NCBI GenBank assembly: GCA_046497505.1
Contig: JAWOFN010000078.1
Span: 1-49,346 of the forward strand
Reading direction: 5' to 3'
Length of the DNA stretch: 49,346 bases
DNA from: JAWOFN01 sp046497505 [NCBI: bacterium]
GTDB lineage: Bacteria > Blakebacterota > Blakebacteria > Blakebacterales
The notes under the pieces were generated by a model. It ran no database searches and was not told the DNA's origin. It saw nothing but the letters and a program-made list of their open reading frames with translations. Position numbers and translations under genes: made by a program. The first letter of the stretch is position 1; every line of letters starts with the position of its first letter. Below are positions 1-8,007 of this stretch, one piece after another.

Positions 1-28
1 TTATCTTAAGGTTCATTCTCTCTCTTTA
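1..28. other. AT-rich edge after the DUF5916 gene
   Basis: The first 28 bases are only about 29% G+C, in a window that is about 70% G+C. They contain the TAA stop of the DUF5916 gene followed, in its reading direction, by a GA-repeat. The abrupt change could be a contig end, an assembly artefact or the edge of an insertion; too little sequence is present to decide. Confidence 0.5.
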
Positions 29-1933
29 TGGCGAGACCCGGCGGCCGGAGAAGAAACGCCCGCCCGCGGCGGTGATCACCCCCCCTGCCGATCCGCTGGG
101 GTCGCTGGCCGCCTGGAGGAAGGCGTCGGTGTAGGTGTGGGTGCCGGGATCGAAGGCGACCTCTCCGAGGACCAGGGGGGCCTGAAGCGACTCGAAGTGG
201 TCCGCCGCCCCGAAGACCACGCTGCCGCCGTTCTCCAGCAGCACCATCCCGCCCGGGTTGAACTCGCGGCTCTGGAGGCGGCCGTCGGTCCGGGTCCAGT
301 AGAAGGTGTCCGCGAAGAAGACGAGCTGACGCACGCCGGGGAGGTCGGGCCGGGGGGACCAGGTCAGTGCGGCCTTGTTCCGCAGCGTACCGGGACGCTG
401 TACGAAACCGAGGTCGTCCCCCCACGCCTCGTGCACGAAGAGGTTGGCCAGCTCCACCCCCCACAGGTCGGTGTTCCACCGGTAGTCGAGGGCCCCGGCG
501 AAGGCGGGCCCGCCCTCCCCCCTGCGGGAGGCCGCGGCGAACCCGGTGATCCGGGTGTTCCGGAAGAGCGAGAACTGCGCGTCCACCCCGCCCGCGGAGT
601 AGGCCCTCCCGTCCAGACCGTGGTCGGCGGCGGCCGCGATCAGCCCCACACGGCTGCTCTCCAGCACGTCACGGCTCACCCGGAGCACCCCCTGGGACAC
701 CGGGGGGGAACGCCAGCTCCCGCTGCCCGTCTCCGCCTCCACGGCCCCGCTCCGCACCCCCAGCGCCCCCACCGCCCAGGGCCCCGACCGGCCCGTGACC
801 TTGAGCCCGCCCCGGATGGGGACCTCCACCCGGTCTCCCTCCGGGGTCTGGGCCAGCCCCACCCGACGGCTGTAGAAGAGCAGGAAGGGGGGTTCGGCGT
901 TGTGCTCGCTCACCCCGAAGGTGAAGAGGTCACGGCCCTCCAGGAAGAACTCCCGCTTCTCGGGGAAGTAGAGGGGGAAGCGGTCCAGGTTGATCTGCTC
1001 CTGGTCCGCCTCCACCTGGGCGAAGTCGGTGTTGAGGGTGAGGTCCGCGGTGAGGCTGTGGGCCGGGGTGAATCGCACGTCCAGCCCCGCATCCTCCAGC
1101 CCGCGGGCGACTCCTCCTCCCGCGGACCGGGAACGGCCCGCCATGCCCCACGGCTTGAACTCCAGCCGGCTCCCCGGGCGGATCCCCTCCAGCCCCGTCA
1201 GGTGTCCCGCGTGGGCCAGACGGTACTTGCCGTCCGCCCCCTGCGCCGCCTCCATGCCGCGGGGGACCGGGGTCCAGAAGGTGTCCTCGTTCTTGCGCCG
1301 TATCACCCGCTGGATGTTCAGCCCCCACCTCCCCCCCCCGCCGGCGGGGAACCGAAGGGTGGAGAAGGGGATGGCCAGTTCCGCCGACCAGCCCCACGAG
1401 GTGCGCCGGGCGGCCACGTACCAGGTGCCGTCCCACGCGGTGTTCACCCGGGTGCCCTCGTCCGTGACCTGGGCGTCCCACTGGACTCCCAGGGGGGTGG
1501 TGGCGAAGACATAAGCGTTCCGCCCGTCCTCGAAGGTGTCCAGGATGATCTCGACGCGGTCGTCCCCGCTCAGGTCCCCGTCCCGGCGCATCTGCCGGGC
1601 GCGCAGCTCATCGGGCCGGGTGTCCAGACAGCGGAGGCCCAGGTAGAGGGCGGTCTCGGTGAGGAGGGCCCTGACCTCGGTGTCCTCGGTGGCCGGGGCC
1701 CCGTCCTCCGGCTCCCGCTGCACGAAACCGCTCACACCTCCCGCCCTGCCCCATACCCCCTCCTCCAGGTACCCGTCCACTTCCGGCGCCTCTCTTACCC
1801 GGGAGGCCGCGAGGCGGTACGTCTCCGGGGCGTGATCGGGCATCCGCGACGCCTGCGGGACGGCTGCCCCGGCCCCCGCCGGCGGGGGGACCAGCGATGT
1901 GAAGAGGAGGAGCGCTGCCAGGGGTTCACGCAT
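26..1933 (-). CDS. DUF5916 / CBM9-like envelope protein, C-terminally short
   Basis: The 635-residue product starts with a signal peptide (about residues 1-24), then a carbohydrate-binding family-9-like domain with the hallmark VDGYLEEGVW (52-61). A DUF5916 region follows, recognised by the phrase NLDRFPLYFPEKREFFLEG. Family members are secreted or outer-membrane associated, and the C-terminal part is thought to form a barrel; substrate is unknown. The start at ATG 1933 was chosen because it begins the signal peptide; the reading frame is open further upstream but overlaps the neighbouring gene. The protein stops right after GGRFFSGRRVSP, where relatives usually continue for another 100-150 residues, so it may be truncated or frameshifted at the window edge. 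It follows the DUF5683 gene after 55 bases containing a perfect hairpin. Confidence 0.85.
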   Translation of the reverse strand: MREPLAALLLFTSLVPPPAGAGAAVPQASRMPDHAPETYRLAASRVREAPEVDGYLEEGVWGRAGGVSGFVQREPEDGAPATEDTEVRALLTETALYLGLRCLDTRPDELRARQMRRDGDLSGDDRVEIILDTFEDGRNAYVFATTPLGVQWDAQVTDEGTRVNTAWDGTWYVAARRTSWGWSAELAIPFSTLRFPAGGGGRWGLNIQRVIRRKNEDTFWTPVPRGMEAAQGADGKYRLAHAGHLTGLEGIRPGSRLEFKPWGMAGRSRSAGGGVARGLEDAGLDVRFTPAHSLTADLTLNTDFAQVEADQEQINLDRFPLYFPEKREFFLEGRDLFTFGVSEHNAEPPFLLFYSRRVGLAQTPEGDRVEVPIRGGLKVTGRSGPWAVGALGVRSGAVEAETGSGSWRSPPVSQGVLRVSRDVLESSRVGLIAAAADHGLDGRAYSAGGVDAQFSLFRNTRITGFAAASRRGEGGPAFAGALDYRWNTDLWGVELANLFVHEAWGDDLGFVQRPGTLRNKAALTWSPRPDLPGVRQLVFFADTFYWTRTDGRLQSREFNPGGMVLLENGGSVVFGAADHFESLQAPLVLGEVAFDPGTHTYTDAFLQAASDPSGSAGGVITAAGGRFFSGRRVSP

Positions 1934-1958
1934 CGATGCGGGGTCCCGCCCTGTGGGA

Positions 1959-1981
1959 GGTGCCGCCCGGGAGGCGGCACC
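1959..1981 (-). terminator. GC hairpin between DUF5683 and DUF5916 genes
   Basis: A perfect 9-base inverted repeat (GGTGCCGCC / GGCGGCACC) with a 5-base loop sits 7 bases after the DUF5683 stop and 25 bases before the DUF5916 start. No T-tract follows, so it is not a classical intrinsic terminator; it may attenuate transcription or stabilise the upstream mRNA end. Confidence 0.4.
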
Positions 1982-1988
1982 GTCCGGT

Positions 1989-2708
1989 TCAATACCACTC
2001 GGCTGCCAGGCGCACCGCGAAGGTGCCGGTGCGCACATCGAACGACCACAGGGGGATCGCGTTTATACGATGATGCCGGATTCCCTCCCCCCCTCCGGGA
2101 TCGCGGTCGGCGGTGCGGGACGCAGGAGGAGCGGCATCCATGCGGCCGTGGATGAGGGCCAGGGCCGCCCCGGTGAGACGCACCGCCACGATCCCCCCCA
2201 CAGCCAGGGTGGCCAGGGCATCGGATCGGCGGGAGAGCCTGCGGAGCTCGCGGTACCGGTCCCAGTTCCCCGGGGAATCCCACCGCCATCTCCAGGCCGC
2301 CTCGTCCGGGTAGACATCCCCGGTCCCCGCCGCGCTGGCGGCGGCCCGGAAGGTGACCCAATCGGGATAGGAGGCCAGCCGCCGGAAGAAGAGTGCGTCC
2401 TTCCCCTCCAGGTCGGCACCCGCGTGGAGGGCCGCCCACCTGCGGCTGTCGGCGGCGCGCCAGTCCGCGTAGTGTCTCCAGCCGGCGAAGCCCCCCCAGA
2501 ACCCCGCCTCCACCCCTGTGAGTACCCGTCCCAGCGTGGTGCGTCCCTGTGCCCGCTGTCCCCACCCCGGGAAGGCCAGGCTCCGGAGGGCCGCTCCCCA
2601 CGGTCCGGGGTCCGGGGCCTCCTGGGCACGGGCCCCGGCGGCGGGAACCAGCAGGAGGAGGGCGAGGAGGAGCCCGGCCCCCCTGTGATGTCCGGGGAGT
2701 CCCCTCAT
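1989..2708 (-). CDS. DUF5683-like membrane/secreted protein (copy 1)
   Basis: The 239-residue product has a signal peptide rich in Leu and Ala (residues 9-28, ending AGARAQ). It is followed by the DUF5683 hallmark RSLAFPGWGQRAQG (about 41-54), a Gly-rich hydrophobic segment, and a second hydrophobic stretch near residue 180 (ALATLAVGGIVAV). DUF5683 proteins are small envelope proteins of FCB bacteria with no proven function. The ATG overlaps the stop of the next copy upstream by 4 bases, so the two are translationally coupled. Together with the M6 protease and PorV it forms one transcription unit. The assignment rests on the PGWGQ motif and overall layout. Confidence 0.7.
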   Translation of the reverse strand: MRGLPGHHRGAGLLLALLLLVPAAGARAQEAPDPGPWGAALRSLAFPGWGQRAQGRTTLGRVLTGVEAGFWGGFAGWRHYADWRAADSRRWAALHAGADLEGKDALFFRRLASYPDWVTFRAAASAAGTGDVYPDEAAWRWRWDSPGNWDRYRELRRLSRRSDALATLAVGGIVAVRLTGAALALIHGRMDAAPPASRTADRDPGGGEGIRHHRINAIPLWSFDVRTGTFAVRLAAEWY

Positions 2709-3457
2709 CCTCCCGACCTCCAGACCAGGACCGCTCCCGCGCGTGGCACCGGACCGCCCGGCCCGGGGACTGTCATGGGCATCGCCCGCAGCCGATCCTC
2801 CCGGGTCCCCCAGATCAGGGCCTCCAGGGAGGTGAGCGCGTGGTTGAGGAAGACGAGCCCCCCCGCGGTGAGGGCCCCCTTCAGGAAGCGGTTCGCCTCC
2901 TGACGCTGCGCCAGGTAGTCCTCCCGGTGCTCCGAGTCCCCCTGCCACGGCATGGCGGGATCCGCGGTCCAATCGTCCCACCCGGGCGCGAACTGGTCGT
3001 ACTTCCCGATCATCTCGTAGTAGTCGTGCCCCTCCTCTCCCGGAGGGGGGAGGGTATGGTGGTCGTAGGGCCAGGGCTCTCCGGTGAGGTCGGGGTAGCC
3101 CCCCACCCATCCCAGGTAGCGCCCCCGTCCCCAGTGGGAATCGGCGAAGCGCTCGAAGGCGGCCCGGCGGTCGGTACCCGCCCTGTGGGCCCAGATACCC
3201 ACTCCCGCCATCACCGCGTCCGCCGCCATGGCCCCCCACCCCCAGGAGCGTCCCTGTGCCACCTGCCCCCAGCCGGGGAGGACCAGGCTCATGAGGGCGG
3301 CCCGCCCGCTCCCGACCCCCCCTTCTGCCCCCTCCCCCCGCAGGAGGAGGGCCGGGGGGGCTCCCCCGGCCGGGGCAGGAGCGGTCTGCGCACCCGCGGG
3401 CGCCGCCGAAGCGGCCAACAGGAGTGCGAGGACCGGTGCGGTGAGGGCCCTCCTCAT
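2705..3457 (-). CDS. DUF5683-like membrane/secreted protein (copy 2)
   Basis: The 250-residue product has a signal peptide (1-23, ending AGAQ), a Pro/Ala-rich linker, then SLVLPGWGQVAQG, the same motif as in the downstream paralogue. A hydrophobic segment follows (about 73-88) and another near residue 195 (LKGALTAGGLVFLNHAL). The middle is acidic and aromatic, with Trp and Tyr in a DYYEMIGKYDQF stretch typical of DUF5683. It overlaps the M6 protease stop and the next DUF5683 start by 4 bases each. The tandem pair probably arose by duplication but has diverged strongly outside the motif. Function is unknown; an envelope role is inferred from the signal peptide and neighbours. Confidence 0.7.
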   Translation of the reverse strand: MRRALTAPVLALLLAASAAPAGAQTAPAPAGGAPPALLLRGEGAEGGVGSGRAALMSLVLPGWGQVAQGRSWGWGAMAADAVMAGVGIWAHRAGTDRRAAFERFADSHWGRGRYLGWVGGYPDLTGEPWPYDHHTLPPPGEEGHDYYEMIGKYDQFAPGWDDWTADPAMPWQGDSEHREDYLAQRQEANRFLKGALTAGGLVFLNHALTSLEALIWGTREDRLRAMPMTVPGPGGPVPRAGAVLVWRSGG

Positions 3458-6400
3458 CGTACCACCATCATCTTCGCCCGGAGGCGGAAGGACGGACCCT
3501 CCCGCCCACGCACCTCCCCCACCAGGAAGTAGACGCCCGGGGCCAGCCCGGAGACGTCCCATTCCCACTCCGCCGGTCCCGATCCCGCCCCGCGGATCCG
3601 GGCCACCTCGCCCAGGGAGGTCCCCTCCAGGGTGAAGGCGTGCACCACCATCTGCCCGTCCAGCCCCTCCACCCGGATCCGGGCCGTCCGGCGGGCGGGG
3701 TTGGGATAGACGTAGAAGTCGCGGGCCGCCGGGATCGCCGGCGGGGAGGGCCGAAAGGCGGCGTCGATCCGGCGCCGGGCGGAGCGCCCTCCCCCCGGCC
3801 CGGTCCACACCCCCTCCCCCGCGGTCCCGGGCACCAGCCACCGCAGGCTGTCCCCTCCCGCCGCGGCCACCGCGAGGACCCCCTCCCGGGAGGCCAGGGT
3901 GATCCGGCCCGCCAGGGTCCCCGGGAGCTGCAGCCTGTCCCCCGCCGCAGGTCCTCCGAACGGGTCCCGCACCCGCAGGCTCCCGTCCCCGTCCACCCAG
4001 AGCACCGCCTCCCCGGCCAGGAGCATCTCCCCGCGGGGCCGGGGGGACTCCGCCGCCGCCCTCCCCTCCACCCGGGGCGGCCAGCCGGAGACCGGCACGC
4101 CCCGGGAGGTGAAGAGCCGTACCCCGGAGCTCGTCGGGACCGCCACCGTCACGACCTCCTCCCCCGGCCGGGCGCTGGGACCGGCCGGCATCCGCGCCGA
4201 TGCCAGCCCCCCCGTGGGCTCGTCCACCCGTACCTCCCACCGCCGGCTCACCGACCCGCCGTCGATCGCCGGGTCGGTGCCCATCCAGCCGAGGAGGGCG
4301 ATCCTCCCCGAAGAGGTCAGAACGACCAGTTCGGCCGATGAGCCCTTCTCCAGCATCAGGGCGTCGATGATGGGATCCTCCGATCGGTGGAGCAGGGGCA
4401 GCGGGTCGGGCGCGCCGGGATCGGCCAGCATGCGGATCTCGCGGCGGCCCACGACCGCCTTCAGGGTGCCCGAACCGACCAGGAGCGAGGCGGCCGGTTC
4501 CGGTGGGGTCCAGACAGCGAGGACCCCGGAGGGAGCGACCGCCGCCACGCCGTCGGCACCCAGGGGCACGAAGGCCCTCACCCCCGCCCCCTCGTCCAGG
4601 AGTGCCGCCGGCGCCGAGGCGGCCCCCCCCAGGGGGACCCGAGCGGCCGGGGCCCCGTCGGGATCGAGGAACCAGAGGTCCCTCCCGGCCGCCGCCAGCA
4701 CCCCGTCCGTTCCCGAGAGGTGGACCGGCTCGCCGGCGCTCCAGACCGGGTTGGGGCCGGCCGCGGGTCCCCCCCCGGCATCGAAGAGATGGAGCCCGCC
4801 GCCGGCGTCCACCGCCGCCGTCCGGAGTCCGCCGGAGGGGGTGGCCCACATCCAGGGGACGGTGCGATCGGGGTCGGCCCCCGGCAGGGGGGCGGAGGCG
4901 GCCACATAGGGGTTCGGGTCCACGCGGACCCGCAGCCGCAGCGTCCCCGCCTCCTCCACCCACAGGCTCAGCCCGGTCCGGGCCCCCAGGGCGGTGCCCG
5001 TGTCCGGCCGGGTGTCCGGTCCGAAACGCAGCGCCCCGCTCTCCGGTCCCCAGTAATCCCCCCCCTCCCCGAGGTAGCCCCCCACCCAGCCCAGCTGCTG
5101 GGCCCCGTCCGCCTCCTCCAGGTCGAGGAAGCGGCGGAGCCTGTCCCCCTGGAGCTGATTGGCCCCCAGGCGGTCTCCCGTCGTCCCCTCCAGCGGGGGC
5201 AGCCCCGCCACCTCCTCGTCCAGGTGCCAGAGGAGCACCCCCGAGCCGGGGAGCAGCGCGTCGTACTCGTAGGTCCTCACGCGGCCGGAGGGACCCTCCA
5301 CCGCGGTGCCGTCGATGACCCCCCCCTCCCAGTAGAGGCCCACCGCGGGGTCCCCGTCCAGGTCGGCGCTCCGGTACTCCGCCAGGAAGGCCTCCCCGGG
5401 GGCCGCTTCCACCCGCAGCGCCTGGGGGGGACCGGCCGCGGCGTGGATCCCCTCCCGGGCGCCGGCGGGGGCCAGGTCGACCGACGCCCCCGGGGGGGCG
5501 GCGGCCGGCTCCGTCCACCCCAGCCATGCCCTGCTCCAGGCGGAGGGGAGAGCCGGGAGCACTCCCCGCACCAGGCGCCCCTCCAGCTCGCCGCCCGTGA
5601 CGTCCCCGGAGTCCATGAGGGCGAACAGGCCCACAGCGGTGGCCCCGCCCACCGTGTCGTAGAGGTCGGGCAGCCCCAGCTGGTGGCCGAACTCGTGGGC
5701 GAAGACCCCGTTGATGGCGGTCACCTCCCCGTCCTGGCTGGCCGTCTCCGGTATCAGGGTGAAGTCCGCCACCGCGCCCCCGCCGGCCGGGACCGGCCTG
5801 CCCAGGGCCACGTACGCGGTGGGGAGGTCGGCGGGGGTGTCCCCCGCCCCCGCCCGGTCCCCCTGCCAGTCCGCGCCGGCATGGAAGATGACGAAGGCGT
5901 CCCAGGCTTCCCAGGTGAGGGCCCCGGGTGCCGCCTCCGCGGCCGCCACCGCGTCGGCGGCCAGGGTCTCCAGGGCGGTGACCAGGTCCCCAAGGGGGCT
6001 CTCGAAGCCGTAGTGGGCCATGGGACGCGGCATCACCAGGGGCTCGGCCCCGGCGCCGGGGTGGATCCCGGCGCTCACCGAGAAGCTCCCCAGGCTGGCA
6101 GTGTGCCAGTAGTTGTGGAGGGCCCGCATGTGGCGTGCGATGAAGTCCGCGTCGTGGGGGGCGGCGTCGATGTCGTGCCCCTCTTCGGCCCGGAAGGCCT
6201 CCAGACTGCGCATGTCGAAGGTCCCGTCCCCGGTGGTACGGGGGTCGTCGTCCGGCTGGAAGGCGACCCGGAGCACCAGCACCCGGAGGGTGTCGGGGAG
6301 GACCGGACCGGGGATCCCGACGGCGGCGGCGCGGTAGCGGGGCGCCTCACGAGCCGAGCGGAGGGGGCCGGCGGCCCCGATACCCCGGGGGACCACCGGC

Positions 6401-6552
6401 GGGAGATGGGGACGGGCGGAGAGGGCGCCCGCCGGAGGGAGGGGCCGGATCGGGCGCACCTCACCCCCCGCCTGCGCCCGCGCCCCGGCGGGGAGCAGGC
6501 CGGGGAGGAGGAGGGCCGGGAGGAGGAGCGCCGGAAGGAGACGGCCCCGCAC
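3454..6552 (-). CDS. Secreted M6-family metalloprotease with T9SS-type C-terminal tail
   Basis: The 1032-residue product starts at a GTG (6552) that begins a Leu-rich signal peptide; no in-frame ATG fits and the open frame upstream runs into porV. The M6 (immune inhibitor A-like) catalytic motif is HEFGHQLGLPDL, with the zinc ligands in HEFGH at residues 286-290. Residues of about 450-930 are beta-rich with repeated WxxDxxG-like phrases and resemble a propeller-type region. The last 87 residues begin YVYPNPAR and end in a GVYF...KMMVVR pattern, like the type-A sorting domain of type IX secretion cargo. Lying directly after porV, it is the likely cargo of a T9SS-like route. Substrates are unknown. 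Confidence 0.85.
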   Translation of the reverse strand: MRGRLLPALLLPALLLPGLLPAGARAQAGGEVRPIRPLPPAGALSARPHLPPVVPRGIGAAGPLRSAREAPRYRAAAVGIPGPVLPDTLRVLVLRVAFQPDDDPRTTGDGTFDMRSLEAFRAEEGHDIDAAPHDADFIARHMRALHNYWHTASLGSFSVSAGIHPGAGAEPLVMPRPMAHYGFESPLGDLVTALETLAADAVAAAEAAPGALTWEAWDAFVIFHAGADWQGDRAGAGDTPADLPTAYVALGRPVPAGGGAVADFTLIPETASQDGEVTAINGVFAHEFGHQLGLPDLYDTVGGATAVGLFALMDSGDVTGGELEGRLVRGVLPALPSAWSRAWLGWTEPAAAPPGASVDLAPAGAREGIHAAAGPPQALRVEAAPGEAFLAEYRSADLDGDPAVGLYWEGGVIDGTAVEGPSGRVRTYEYDALLPGSGVLLWHLDEEVAGLPPLEGTTGDRLGANQLQGDRLRRFLDLEEADGAQQLGWVGGYLGEGGDYWGPESGALRFGPDTRPDTGTALGARTGLSLWVEEAGTLRLRVRVDPNPYVAASAPLPGADPDRTVPWMWATPSGGLRTAAVDAGGGLHLFDAGGGPAAGPNPVWSAGEPVHLSGTDGVLAAAGRDLWFLDPDGAPAARVPLGGAASAPAALLDEGAGVRAFVPLGADGVAAVAPSGVLAVWTPPEPAASLLVGSGTLKAVVGRREIRMLADPGAPDPLPLLHRSEDPIIDALMLEKGSSAELVVLTSSGRIALLGWMGTDPAIDGGSVSRRWEVRVDEPTGGLASARMPAGPSARPGEEVVTVAVPTSSGVRLFTSRGVPVSGWPPRVEGRAAAESPRPRGEMLLAGEAVLWVDGDGSLRVRDPFGGPAAGDRLQLPGTLAGRITLASREGVLAVAAAGGDSLRWLVPGTAGEGVWTGPGGGRSARRRIDAAFRPSPPAIPAARDFYVYPNPARRTARIRVEGLDGQMVVHAFTLEGTSLGEVARIRGAGSGPAEWEWDVSGLAPGVYFLVGEVRGREGPSFRLRAKMMVVR

Positions 6553-6578
6553 GGGGAGCTGCCCTGCCCCGGACGGGC

Positions 6579-7610
6579 TCAGAAGACCAGGCCGAAGGAG
6601 ACCCGGGTCCCCTGGGCGTACGGCTTGTCGGGTGCCCAGGCGTGGCTCAGGTCGAAGCGGTAGGAGGCGTAGTGGAGCCCCAGCCCGAAGGTGGGGTAGT
6701 TCACCACCCCCGCCTGGTCGTAGAAGTAACCCGCACGCAGCGCCAGCAGGTCGGCCAGGAGGAACTCCGCCCCCCCCATGTGCACGAGCTGCTCCAGTTC
6801 GGTGCCGAAGGGCTCGTCGGTCCACCCGGCGAAGAGGCTGGTCAGGAAGGAGGAATCCCGTCGGGCCAGGGACTTGTAGATGTCGTAGACCAGGATGAGT
6901 CGGTTGCCGGGGACATCGAAGGCCCGCCATGCGGCGCCCAGCCGCAGGCTCTGGGGGAGGGGGTCCGCCTGGTCGCGGTCGATGTAGGCGATGTCGGGAC
7001 CCAGGTTCTGGAGGGAGACGCCGAGGTCCAGCCGGGGGAAGACGTCGGTGAAGAGGAGACCCGCGTCCACCGCGAAGGACCACGCCCTGCCGTCACCCAG
7101 CTCCGCCTCGGCCCCCGCCTGGGCCAGGTTGCTGTAGATGATCTTGAAGCCGGCACCGAAAGCCACCTTCTCCTTCAGTTCCAGCCCATAGCCCGCACTG
7201 GCGGCCAGGTCGAAGCTGTTGATGGTGCCCAGCTCGTTCCCCGCCCCGTCGGTGCGGGTCTGGGAACCGTAGGAGTAGAAGGTGATGTTGCCTCCGACCC
7301 CCCCCGCGTCCCCCAGGCTGTGGGTGCCCCCGAGGAACTCGTAGTAGAAGTCGTCCACCAGCTCGGGGAGCGCCTTGTTGTGCATCCCGGAGAGGGTGGT
7401 CCCGGGGATCAGCGCCAGCGCGGCGGGGTTGTAGAAGCTGGCCAGGGCCCCGGATTCGGCCCCCAGGGCGGTACCGGCTCCGCCCATGCCGGCGGTCCGG
7501 GCCCCCGGTTCGATGGTGAGGAAGATGACGCCGGCCGTGCTCACCTGGGCGGAAGCCGCCGCGGGCATGAGAAGCACGAGGATCAGGGCCAGGATGGTTC
7601 TTCGCTGCAT
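6579..7610 (-). CDS. porV: PorV/PorQ-family outer-membrane protein
   Basis: The 343-residue product has a signal peptide (1-21, cut after ASAQ) and the family signature TIEPGARTAGMGGAGTALG near the mature N-terminus, followed by SFYNPAALA and a series of alternating beta-strands ending in Phe (GLVF), as expected for a FadL/PorV-type barrel. In type IX secretion PorV shuttles folded cargo from the translocon to the PorU sortase. It sits 26 bases upstream of a protease that carries a T9SS-like tail, which supports the PorV reading, although PorQ or another member of the superfamily cannot be excluded from sequence alone. It has a good sigma-70 promoter and a leader of roughly 130 bases. Confidence 0.8.
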   Translation of the reverse strand: MQRRTILALILVLLMPAAASAQVSTAGVIFLTIEPGARTAGMGGAGTALGAESGALASFYNPAALALIPGTTLSGMHNKALPELVDDFYYEFLGGTHSLGDAGGVGGNITFYSYGSQTRTDGAGNELGTINSFDLAASAGYGLELKEKVAFGAGFKIIYSNLAQAGAEAELGDGRAWSFAVDAGLLFTDVFPRLDLGVSLQNLGPDIAYIDRDQADPLPQSLRLGAAWRAFDVPGNRLILVYDIYKSLARRDSSFLTSLFAGWTDEPFGTELEQLVHMGGAEFLLADLLALRAGYFYDQAGVVNYPTFGLGLHYASYRFDLSHAWAPDKPYAQGTRVSFGLVF

Positions 7611-7627
7611 GGAATCGTCCCCCTTTT

Positions 7628-7647
7628 CGCCGCGGCGGTCCGCGGCG
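7628..7647 (-). promoter_or_regulatory. Hairpin in porV leader next to ribosome-binding region
   Basis: An 8-base perfect inverted repeat (CGCCGCGG / CCGCGGCG) with a 4-base loop ends 17 bases before the porV ATG, immediately ahead of the G-rich AAAAGGGGG sequence that is the likely ribosome-binding site. It may influence translation, or simply be a stable leader structure. Confidence 0.35.
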
Positions 7648-7749
7648 TCACGCCGGCACCCGGAAGAGGATGGCGGATCTGCTGCTATGCGGTTCCGGGC
7701 TCAAGCTGCGTTACGGGGACCTTCCTGTAGGATGTCCGGACGACACGAT

Positions 7750-7778
7750 ATTCTAGGACCGGGGGGGCGGGGTGTCAA
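7750..7778 (-). promoter_or_regulatory. Sigma-70-type promoter of porV
   Basis: On the minus strand TTGACA (7778-7773) and TAGAAT (7755-7750) are separated by exactly 17 bases, near consensus. The predicted transcript start (about 7743) gives a leader of about 133 bases before porV. It probably drives porV, the M6 protease and both DUF5683 genes. Confidence 0.75.
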
Positions 7779-7802
7779 TGGGTCTCGGGACACCGGGAGG
7801 CA

Positions 7803-7970
7803 TCAGAAGGACTCCGCCTCGTCGATGAGCATGACCGGGATCCCCTCCTCGATGCGGTAGCGGAGCCTGCAGGCCGGACATTCCAGCACCTCGTCCCCGG
7901 CCCGATAGGTGAGGGCCCCCTTGCACTTCGGGCACGCAAGCAGCTCCAGCAGTTCCTCCGAGATGCTCAT
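7803..7970 (-). CDS. Trm112/UPF0434-type small zinc protein
   Basis: This 55-residue gene encodes LLACPKCKGAL and LECPACRLRY, two CxxC pairs (C13/C16 and C31/C34) forming a zinc ribbon, followed by YRIEEGIPVML, the typical C-terminal phrase of the Trm112/YcaR family. Relatives activate methyltransferases in eukaryotes and archaea; the bacterial role is poorly defined. The ATG at 7970 is preceded by an excellent Shine-Dalgarno (AAGGAGGAG). It lies 37 bases downstream of accA and is likely co-transcribed with it. The family call is secure; the function is not. Confidence 0.85.
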   Translation of the reverse strand: MSISEELLELLACPKCKGALTYRAGDEVLECPACRLRYRIEEGIPVMLIDEAESF

Positions 7971-8007
7971 CCTCTCCTCCTTGCCGCGGAGCCCCCCGCC
8001 CCGGCCC

